From Thermogemmatispora sp042408965 (GTDB lineage Bacteria > Chloroflexota > Ktedonobacteria > Ktedonobacterales > Ktedonobacteraceae): a stretch of 64,000 bases of DNA. A program made the position numbers and the translations under genes. This document shows positions 47,912-56,800 of the stretch, piece by piece. The notes beneath the pieces were generated by a model. It worked only from the letters and a program-made list of their open reading frames with translations, did not search any database and was not told where the DNA came from. The DNA lies in NCBI GenBank assembly GCA_042408965.1, contig JBHOQN010000008.1, forward strand, positions 1 to 64,000, in the 5' to 3' direction. Position 1 is the first letter of the stretch. Each line of letters opens with the position of its first letter.

Positions 47912-47923
47912 AAGATCGATCTT
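47912..47923. repeat. 12-bp palindrome AAGATCGATCTT
   Basis: A perfect palindrome in the same 213-bp gap, close to the stop of the acyl-ligase gene. It is the size of a dimeric regulator site, but no regulator gene is present in the window to pair with it. Confidence 0.35.
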
Positions 47924-47951
47924 GTATGGTCAGAATATCGTTTTGTATTAC

Positions 47952-49859
47952 CTATTCACCACTAGCCAGTTTTTGCGCTTCTTCATCAGATAGATCCTCT
48001 ATCTCGTCCAGGAAATGCTCAAGGGAGCACAATCCCTTCTGCTCCTCCTGTGCTTTCGAAAGCTCCGCAGCGAGTTGCCGAATAGTTGAGAGTTCAAAGA
48101 AGCGCACCAGCGGTATCTCTACCTGGCAGAGTTGCTGTATACGCGCCACAATCTGGAGCGCCAGCAGCGAGTCGCCTCCTAAAGAGAGAAAATCATCGAG
48201 CACGCCAATGTGTTCGAGACGGAGCACCTCGCGATATATTCCTACCAGCAGACGCTCCAGAGGAGTAGTGGGGGCAACAGAGCCCTGCACACCAGCAGGC
48301 ACGCAGGAAGCATGCTCAGTCAATCCCAAAGACCTGGCCAGCGTCAGACGCTGTACCTTCCCAGTCGGGCCCTTTGGAATGTCAGTCGTGATTACCACCC
48401 TGGCAGGCACCTTAAAATCTGCCAGGTGAGCTGCGGCAAACAGGCGTACATCCTGCTCGGTGACATTTGCTCCCTGGCATAATGTGATGACTGCCGCAAC
48501 CTCCTCACCCAGAGTAGGATGTGGTATGGCAAATACGGCCGCCTGTTCTATGGTCGGATGTTCGAGCAGCACCTCTTCTACTTCGCGCGGGGCAACCTTC
48601 TCGCCGCCGCGATTAATGATTTCTTTGATACGCCCTGTGAGAAAGATATATCCATCATCATCGATAAATCCTTGATCACCCGTTCTAAACCAGCTATCTG
48701 TAAAAGCTTCTGCATTAGCGTCAGGACGGTTTTCATAGGCAGCCATCACATTGCGTCCACGGATTACGATTTCGCCCGTCTGACCCCGAGCAAGCAGATG
48801 CCCCTTCTCGTCCATAATCGCCACCTCCGGACCAGCTGGTAAACCAACGGAACCCGGTTTACGCGCCGCCGGTGGCAACGGATTGCACGCTATTTGATGG
48901 GCAGCCTCTGTCATACCATACGCCTCGACCACCGGCACGCTGAACAACTCCTCCAATTCCGCCAGTACCCTCGGCGGCAACGAGGCTGAGCACGAGCGGA
49001 TAAAGCGCAACACTCCTCTGGGAGCTGCAGACCTGTCCAGGGCCGCGCGTGCGAGAATAGCCTGGTGCATGGTTGGCACGGCAGTATACCAGGTCGGCTT
49101 GCCCACGCCAACCCATTCAAAAAACTGGGGGGCAGAGAAACCCGACGTACAGATCACGCTTCCCCCAGCGACCAGCGAGGCGAGCAGGGCAGCCACCAAG
49201 CCATGGACATGAAACAGCGGCATGATATTCAGGCAACGATCGATCGGACTCAACTGGAGAGATCGCTGCACATTGTGGGCAGAGCAGAAGAGATTCTCAT
49301 GTGTCAGGGGGACAATTTTCGGTCTGCTTGTTGTTCCGGATGTATGCAACACCAGAGCTAGATCTTCTCGCTGAGCAAAGTCAAGCTCGGCCAGATCCAG
49401 TCCCCCAGACAGACGAGACGGCGCGGACAGGCGAAAGCTGCCAGTTACAGTGGTATCATGGAGGCACAACTCAATGCAGGGAATACCGAGCTTCTCAGCC
49501 ACCACTCTAGCCTTCGACTCCAGACCAGACTGAATCAACAGGGCCTTGGCACCAAGATCTCTCAAATAGAAGGCAAACTCCTCCTCCCGGTAGGCTGGAT
49601 TCAGCGGAGCAGCGGTAGCTACCGCAATGACACCGAGGAAAACCACAGCCATCTCAGCCCCATTGGGCAGCACAATAGCCACCCGCTCGTTGCGCTTAAT
49701 ACCAAGGGAACGGAGAAAAGCAGCGATCTCGTCGATCCGCACCGCCAGCATACTATACGTGAGAGGGGAACGACCAATTGAGAGCAGAGCAACAGCTTCG
49801 CTTCTCCTTTTCGCCCATTGCAGAATAAGGTGCCGCAATACCGGCTCTTGTTCCAGCAT
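47952..49859 (-). CDS. acyl-AMP ligase fused to an acyl carrier protein (starter loading)
   Basis: A 635-residue loading protein. The adenylate-forming domain (1-500) has HTSGTTSRPK near 175, AYGMTEAAHQ, FRTGDQG and the C-terminal Lys region PTGKVQR. It resembles acyl-/oxalyl-CoA ligase-type enzymes (AAE3/Pcs60 style) more than amino-acid A domains. The carrier domain (LGGDSLL, Ser564) and an acidic helical tail (FLDEIEDLSDEEAQKL) follow. It is first in the minus-strand operon, so it would activate a carboxylic acid and load it as the chain starter. ATG 49859 has AGGAG 9 nt upstream and is preferred to the long in-frame extension to 49988. The acid itself cannot be read. Confidence 0.92.
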   Translation of the reverse strand: MLEQEPVLRHLILQWAKRRSEAVALLSIGRSPLTYSMLAVRIDEIAAFLRSLGIKRNERVAIVLPNGAEMAVVFLGVIAVATAAPLNPAYREEEFAFYLRDLGAKALLIQSGLESKARVVAEKLGIPCIELCLHDTTVTGSFRLSAPSRLSGGLDLAELDFAQREDLALVLHTSGTTSRPKIVPLTHENLFCSAHNVQRSLQLSPIDRCLNIMPLFHVHGLVAALLASLVAGGSVICTSGFSAPQFFEWVGVGKPTWYTAVPTMHQAILARAALDRSAAPRGVLRFIRSCSASLPPRVLAELEELFSVPVVEAYGMTEAAHQIACNPLPPAARKPGSVGLPAGPEVAIMDEKGHLLARGQTGEIVIRGRNVMAAYENRPDANAEAFTDSWFRTGDQGFIDDDGYIFLTGRIKEIINRGGEKVAPREVEEVLLEHPTIEQAAVFAIPHPTLGEEVAAVITLCQGANVTEQDVRLFAAAHLADFKVPARVVITTDIPKGPTGKVQRLTLARSLGLTEHASCVPAGVQGSVAPTTPLERLLVGIYREVLRLEHIGVLDDFLSLGGDSLLALQIVARIQQLCQVEIPLVRFFELSTIRQLAAELSKAQEEQKGLCSLEHFLDEIEDLSDEEAQKLASGE

Positions 49860-50002
49860 GAGATTTTGCTCCTGGTACACCCGCAGGTCTGGAGTGTATC
49901 CGCTTCTCAGCATGATCATGCGCTCGCGTCTGCGGCTTCGCCGGTAGCCTGTTGACGAAAGGGCGAGAGCAAGCAGTGTGGAACACAACGTCTACGGTAC
50001 CA

Positions 50003-50031
50003 ATAATACGGATTTCTTGATCATATGTCAA
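50003..50031 (-). promoter_or_regulatory. promoter TTGACA-17-TATTAT for the minus-strand operon
   Basis: On the minus strand TTGACA (50031-50026) and TATTAT (50008-50003) are 17 bp apart, near-consensus for the housekeeping sigma factor. The transcript would start near 49996, leaving a leader of about 137 nt before the acyl ligase ATG at 49859. Confidence 0.7.
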
Positions 50032-50310
50032 GTCACTCCAGCCTATCCAGTTCTATCGTAGCTCAGATGCTCAGAATTGAAAAAAAGTGAAAGGATTGCT
50101 ACACCAAGAAAAGGTACAACAATCACTGGGCGGTTTTGTGCCTTGAATGCGAAAGCAAACAGGCGTAACACCTGGGGGGTCCGAGTGGCGCTCGTCGCTA
50201 AAGGCTTTCGGGCGGGGAAACTAGCGTTCATAGACTGGACAGTCAGGAGAACTACTATGACATTCGTTCAGTAGAGCTTGTATTGGATGCGACCACGGCA
50301 GGAATGACCC

Positions 50311-50339
50311 TTGCATGAAACGCAACGATCGTTTATACT
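50311..50339 (+). promoter_or_regulatory. promoter TTGCAT-17-TATACT for the plus-strand operon
   Basis: TTGCAT (50311-50316) and TATACT (50334-50339) are 17 bp apart, 40 bp ahead of the ATG at 50379. It would drive the small gene at 50379 and probably the NRPS, thioesterase and MbtH genes behind it. Confidence 0.65.
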
Positions 50340-50378
50340 TTTCTTAGCAAAAAATAGGGAAGAGAGGAGCGCTACATC

Positions 50379-50684
50379 ATGAGAAAATACTGTAAAGCCT
50401 ACCATCTCGCCGATCTGCGTCGCTTTGATGGTTGGATCGAGCAAAATGCGAATGATGATTCAGTGATGGAAGACGATACCATCTGCTATATCTGGGATGA
50501 TTTTACTGTCGTGAGCAGTCCCATCAAAACGGCGGCTCCTATCTTCGATCAGATAACGCCAGAATGGAAACAATTCTGCATTGACCAACTACATTTCAGT
50601 ATTCCAGAGGACTTACACTACGCTTATGAGCAATTCGATCAAGAAGAGGAGATAAACCAGGCAGGCTCTCATGCAACTCCCTGA
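50379..50684 (+). CDS. small acidic protein of unknown function, first gene of the plus-strand operon
   Basis: A protein of 101 residues with a clear ribosome-binding site (AGGAG, 9 nt before ATG) and its own promoter. It is soluble, acidic and rich in aromatics (YHLADLRRFDGW near 8-19; ICYIWDDFTVV near 35-45), with no signal peptide, membrane span or cysteine cluster. I do not recognise a named family. The first-gene position in a biosynthetic operon, 173 bp before the NRPS, suggests a small accessory protein (for example a folding or docking partner), but that is a guess. Confidence 0.8.
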   Translation: MRKYCKAYHLADLRRFDGWIEQNANDDSVMEDDTICYIWDDFTVVSSPIKTAAPIFDQITPEWKQFCIDQLHFSIPEDLHYAYEQFDQEEEINQAGSHATP

Positions 50685-50857
50685 TCCTTTCCTCCTCTTC
50701 ATACATGAATTATCTGTTTGAGAGTGCTTTCCGAAAAAGACACCTGATCCTGATCGAACATGACTGTTGCTCTATACGCCGTTTATGGTCGTTCCACCGT
50801 GTGCAGAAGTATGGGCCTCTCTCTTTCCCTGAGAAAGGAACGATGGAGTAGCACAAC

Positions 50858-53800
50858 ATGTCTGAGCGCAACAAGCACCTGACACCAGAGCAGCGCGCCT
50901 CGCTCATTGAACGCCTGCGCCTCAAGGCCAGTCAGTACGACAGGCACCTGGAGCAGGCGTTGCCCATCCCTCTCATCTCACGGGAGCTGCCACCTCCACT
51001 CTCTTTTTCCCAGGAACGTCTATGGCTCTTTCAGCAGTTGAATCCAACTGATGTTTCTTACAATATCACCCAGGCTGTCTCCTTTCAGGGATCTATCCAT
51101 TTGGGCACGCTCCAAAAGAGTATCCAGGAGATTATCAGGCGGCATGAAATTCTCCGTACAACGATCAGGCTGGTCAATGAGCAGCCCCGGCAGGTGATCA
51201 CTCCTCGGCTCACTCTGGCGATCCCTCTAATCGACCTTCAGGAACTCTCCACAACAGAACAGGAACAATATTGTCAACACCTTATTGCAGAAGAGGGAGA
51301 GCAGCTCTTTGATCTGGAACGCGGCCCTCTTATACGTTTCTTTTTTGTACGTCTGGGACCACAGAACCATCTGCTCCTCTTTTCGATCCATCACATTATT
51401 TTTGACGGCTGGTCGATTGGTGTCTTCGTCCGCGAGCTTGTGGCCCTCTACGAGGCTTTCCGCCAGCACCAGCCATCTCCACTTGCACCCCTGGCGCTTC
51501 AATATGCGGACTTTGCCTCCTGGCAGCGCGAGCAGCTCCACGAGCAGCGCCTGCAGCAGCTACTTGCCTACTGGCAGGCACATGTGGCCCATGTACCGGC
51601 ATTGCTTGAATTACCAACTGACAGGCCTCGAACAGCCAACCGCACGTATAGAGGAGCAAAAAAGGTATTTATATATAGCGAAGAACTTCAAAATCAATTA
51701 AAAGTATTGAGCCAGAGAGAAGGAACAACGCTGTTCATGACTCTGCTGGCTGCATTCAAGGTGCTTCTCTACCGCAACACCCAGGAAAGGACTATCTGTG
51801 TGGGAGTTCCTGTCGCCAACCGTGGCAGGGTGGAGCTGTGGGGACTGCTTGGCCTTTTTATCAATAACCTCCCTTTATGCACCCACATTCAGAGTGGCCA
51901 GCCTTTCAATGAACTGCTCCAGCGAGTTCGCAAAGTCTGCCTTGATGGATTTATGCATCAGGAACTCCCTTTCGAGCAGCTTATCAGATCACTCCAGATT
52001 GAGCGCAATACCAGTTATACTCCTCTTTTCCAGATTCTTTTCTCGATGAGAAATACGATGATTCCAGATCTGGAAGTGCCTGGATTGCATATCAGTGCGC
52101 TAGAAATCCAGCGCGAGGTTACGAAGTATGATCTGACTATGGAGGTGGAGGAGAGTCAGACAGGTTTGATCTGCCGCCTGGTTTATAGCACCGATCTTTT
52201 TGATGAAAGTACGATTACGCGCCTCTTGAATCAGTTTCATTGCCTCCTACAAAGTATCGTGACCCATCCTGAGCAATCTGTGGACCAGCTGGCGTTGTTG
52301 TCTGACGAGGAGCGTTCTACCCTTGTCACCACCTGGAACAGGACAGACGTTGTGCTCTCTCCCGTCTGTGTACACGAACTCTTCGAGAGTCAAGCAGCCT
52401 CTCGCCCCGACGCGATAGCGCTGAGGTGTGCTGGCGAGCACCTCACCTATGGCCAGCTCAACATCTGGTCCGACAGACTCGCCAGTTACCTGCAGCACCG
52501 AGGGGTAGGGCCAGAGGTTCCTGTTGGTCTCTGTATGGAGACCTCCCTGGAACAGATCATTGCGCTGCTTGGCATTCTAAAAGCGGGGGGCGCATACGTG
52601 CCTATCGATCCCAGACATCCACGGCCGCGTATCGCCCATCTGCTCAACAACGTAGCCCCCGCGCTCATTCTGACTCAGCAACGACTGCAGAACGTGCTTC
52701 CTTATGATGCAGAGAGAATCTTTACAGCAGAAGAGTGGCATAATCTTCAAGATCAAGCATATATCCGTCGTGGCTATGGTGCTCTCTCTGCTACTCTCGC
52801 CTACATTCTCTCAACATCTGGCTCAACCGGTGTGCCCAAAGAAATTATGCTGACCCATCAGGGCCTGACAAACTATCTGCAATGGGCTATCAGCGCTTAC
52901 AAAGTCGGGGCCACCTGTGATTCACTGCTCCACTCCCCTCTTACATTTGACCTGACCATTACCAGCCTCTTTCTGCCCTTGATCACAGGCGGATCGCTGG
53001 AATTGCTAAGTGCTGAGGAGACTATCACCGCACTTGGGAGAGCACTAGACCAAGCACCAGTGATAAATTTACTCAAGATCACTCCAAGTCATTTAAAACA
53101 ACTTAACACACTTTTACCTATAACACACAATAAAACGGATCCCATCGTACTCATTCTAGGAGGTGAGGCACTCCATTGGCACGACGTACAGAACTGGAGG
53201 ATTCACTGCCCGACCACCAGGCTGATCAATGAATATGGCCCTACAGAGACAGTCGTCGGCTGCTGCGTTTTTGAAGCCACCAGCGCTGAGCAGGGCGCTG
53301 TGCCTATTGGACGGCCCATCGCGAATACACAACTCTACATCCTTTCATCTATGCTGGAGCCTGTTCCAATCGGCGCAATCGGCGAACTTTACATTGGAGG
53401 ACACGGTCTAGCACGCGGATACCTCAACAGGGCAGATCTGACAGCCGAGCGTTTTCTTCCCAACCCCTTCAGTAGCGAGCCGGGAGCGCGCCTGTATCGA
53501 ACCGGCGATCTGGCGCGCTATCGGCCGGACGGGACCATCGAGTACCACGGGCGCACTGACAATCAAGTAAAAGTGCGAGGCTTTCGCATTGAGCTAGGTG
53601 AAATCGAGGCGGTCCTTTGCGACCATCCCCAGGTGAATGAAGCAAGTGTACTCCTCACCCGCAACAGGGCAGGAGAGCTTATGCTGACAGCGTACATCTC
53701 TGTACGTCAGCCAGGGAGCGTCACCGAACATGCTCTGCGTCGCTTCCTCCAGGCTCGGCTACCCGAATACATGGTCCCAGCGGCCTTTCTCATCCTAGAT

Positions 53801-56800
53801 GCACTGCCTCTGACGCCTCATGGGAAAGTCGATCGCTCAGCCCTCGCTGCTGTTGCACGTCCGCCTGCACAGGAAACGCACCCTCAAGAAACCCTGACCC
53901 CGATTGAAGAACTGATCATCATGATTTGGTGCGAAGTGCTGGGCATCGATCGCATTGCGGTCAATGAGAACTTCTTCGCCCTGGGCGGCCATTCGCTGCG
54001 AGCAGTTCAGGCAATGTCACGTTTGAGCATAGTGCTCAACCAGGAGCTCCCTGTGCGCCTGCTTTTTGAGGCCCCGACGGTGAAAGAACTGGCCTCCCAG
54101 ATCAGTTCGGCACAAGCAGTCGTATCTGGTCAGTCGATCCAGCCGATCAGCGCCATAGCTCATGACAGCCCTTTCCTCCCATCTTTCGCCCAGGAACGGC
54201 TCTGGCTGATGCAGCAGCTTGACCCGATGAACCCCTTTTACAATACGATCACAGTCGTACGCCTGCGAGGACCGCTTGACCTCGTCTCTCTTCAGCGCAG
54301 TCTCAACGCCATCATTGAGCGACATGAAGTCCTTCGTTCTACATTTCAGTTTAGGGACGGGCACCTGGTTGTGAGGATCAATCCGGCCACGTCAAAACTG
54401 CTGCAGGTGCTTGACCTGACCTCTCTCTCTGAGAGTGCGCAGGACAACGAGCTTCAGCGTCTGCTCAGACACTGTGTCCACGAGCCATTTGACCTTGCCG
54501 AGGAGCCATTGATCAGGGTTCACCTCGTGCGTCGGCACCGTGCCGACCACACATTAGCCCTGACCATCCACCATATCGTTATCGATGGCTGGTCTATGGA
54601 TGTGCTACACCGCGAGCTTGCGGCGCTCTACGCAGCCTTTGCCAACGCGCAGCCTGCTTCGCTCCCCCCCTTGCCCATTCAGTACGCCGACTACGCCCAC
54701 TGGCAGCGCACATGGCTCCAGGGTGAGGTTCTTGGAACTCAACTGGCCTACTGGAAGAAACAGCTTCATGCACTCCCGCCCTTGCTCTCACTGCCGACCG
54801 ATTATCCCAGACCAGCCGTCCAGCACTTCCAGGGAGCCAGGCAGATGCTTCTCCTGCCCTCGGATATAGTGACCGCGCTCAAACAATTTGGCAAACAACA
54901 GGGAGTTACGCTCTTTATGGCGCTTCTAGCAGTCTTTCAGGCGCTGCTCGCCCGTTACAGTGGGCAGCAGGATATCGTGGTTGGTACACCCGTTGCCCAC
55001 CGCCAGCGCCCTGAACTGGAAGACCTCATTGGATTCTTTGCGAACACCCTGGTGTTGCGCACCGACGTAGCTGGAGAGCTGAGTTTTATCCAGCTCGTAC
55101 AACGAGTCCGCAAGGTCTGTCTGGATGCCTATACCCACCAGGATCTGCCTTTTGAGAAGCTGGTTGAGGAACTGCAACCGGCCCGTAACACAAGCTACAG
55201 CCCCTTGTTTCAAGTCATGTTCACGTTCCAGACCATGTCCTCAACCACGCACTGTATGCAGGACCTCACACTTGAGCCAGTGTGGGCTCCTGTTTACACT
55301 GCGAAATTTGATTTACTCATGGCTGTCAGGGAGACCGACGAAGGACTGTTGCTGCTACTCGAATACAATGGCGATCTCTTCCAAGAGGCGACCATTACAC
55401 GTATGCTCAAACATTTTCAGATATTGCTGGAGGCCTTTCTCGCTAAGCCGGAGCGTCCTATTCAGGAAGCCAGTCTGCTCACCGTGGATGAACAAGAACA
55501 GGCGCTGTCCCAGTGGACTGCTCCTCACACTCCGCTCGCACCCGGCATCGATGTCGCAGGCCTTTTCGAGGCAGTAGCGATACATGCCCCTCATGAGGTT
55601 GCGCTGGTGTGCGAGAAGGAGAGCCTTTCTTACGAGGAGCTCAATCAGCGTTCAAACCAGCTTGCTCACGAGCTGCGCGCTCTGGGAGTTGCAGCAGAGG
55701 TCCCAGTCATCCTTTATCTGGAGCGCTCCTGCGATTTCGTTGTGGGAATTATGGGTATCCTCAAAGCCAGCGGCGTCTACATCCCTCTGGAGGCAGACAT
55801 ACCTACCGCCAGAGTCATGCAGATCATCCACGACGCTGGCGCACGAATCGTGGTCACTCGGCGCGAGCTGATCGCAGACCTCACGCTGGATGACCTGAAC
55901 ATCCTCTTCCTCGACTGGCATATTGCACCGTTACGCGGCCGACCGGTAACAAATCCTATTCGCCAGGTCGATCCAGATCATCTGGCCTACTGCATATATA
56001 CCTCCGGCTCAACCGGGAAGCCAAAGGGAGTGGCCGTCGCACACAAGCAACTCCTCAATTACCTTCACGGCATTATGTCATATCTGAATCCGGCCGAGCG
56101 CAGCCACTTCGGCCTGATCTCTACCTTTGCGGCAGATCTTGGACACACCATGCTTTTTCCTGCCCTCTGTACTGGAGGTTGCTTGCACATCATTTCACGT
56201 GCACGTATGCTTGATCCCGAACTGCTCATTACCTATTGCCAGCAGCACCCGCTCGATTATCTGAAAATTGTTCCCTCACACCTCCTGGCGATGATTGACC
56301 ACCCTCGCGCCTCCGAAATGTTGCCGCGCCAATGGCTGATTCTGGGAGGAGAAGCCTTGCCATGGGAGCTGGTTGATAGGCTCCAGACGCTCCATCCAAC
56401 CTGCCGCATTCTTAATCACTATGGACCCACGGAAACTACCGTGGGCGTCCTGGTGTCCGAGATCCGCGCCGAACCACACGAGCGGCAGACACGTCTTGCC
56501 CCTCTTCAACAGCCACTGGCCAATACTCAGGTCTATGTGCTGGATTCCGCTCTACATCCTCTTCCAGCTGGCTTACCGGGTGAACTCTATATCGGAGGAG
56601 AGGGAGTCAGCCGCGGCTATCTCAACGCTCCTGCCGCTACAGCCGAGCGGTTTCTCCCCTGCCCCTTCAGCGAGGTACCAGGCGCACGCCTCTACCGCAC
56701 GGGCGATCGGGTTCGGGCCACGTCAACTGGCCAGATCGAATTTCTGGGGCGCACGGATGAGCAAATCAAAGTTCGCGGTTTTCGCGTGGAACTCCAGGAA

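Larger units (their letters stand above)
49860..50378. other. divergent intergenic control region of the cluster
   Basis: About 520 bp separates the two operons. It holds one promoter facing each way (listed separately), a direct repeat GCTCAG-AT-GCTCAG at 50061-50074 and no believable coding sequence; short open frames on both strands look random. No RNA gene is recognised. Confidence 0.6.

Noticed and set aside
50043..50274. Short open frames on both strands in the divergent control region
   Set aside because: No ribosome site and no protein-like composition; they overlap each other and lie in promoter DNA.
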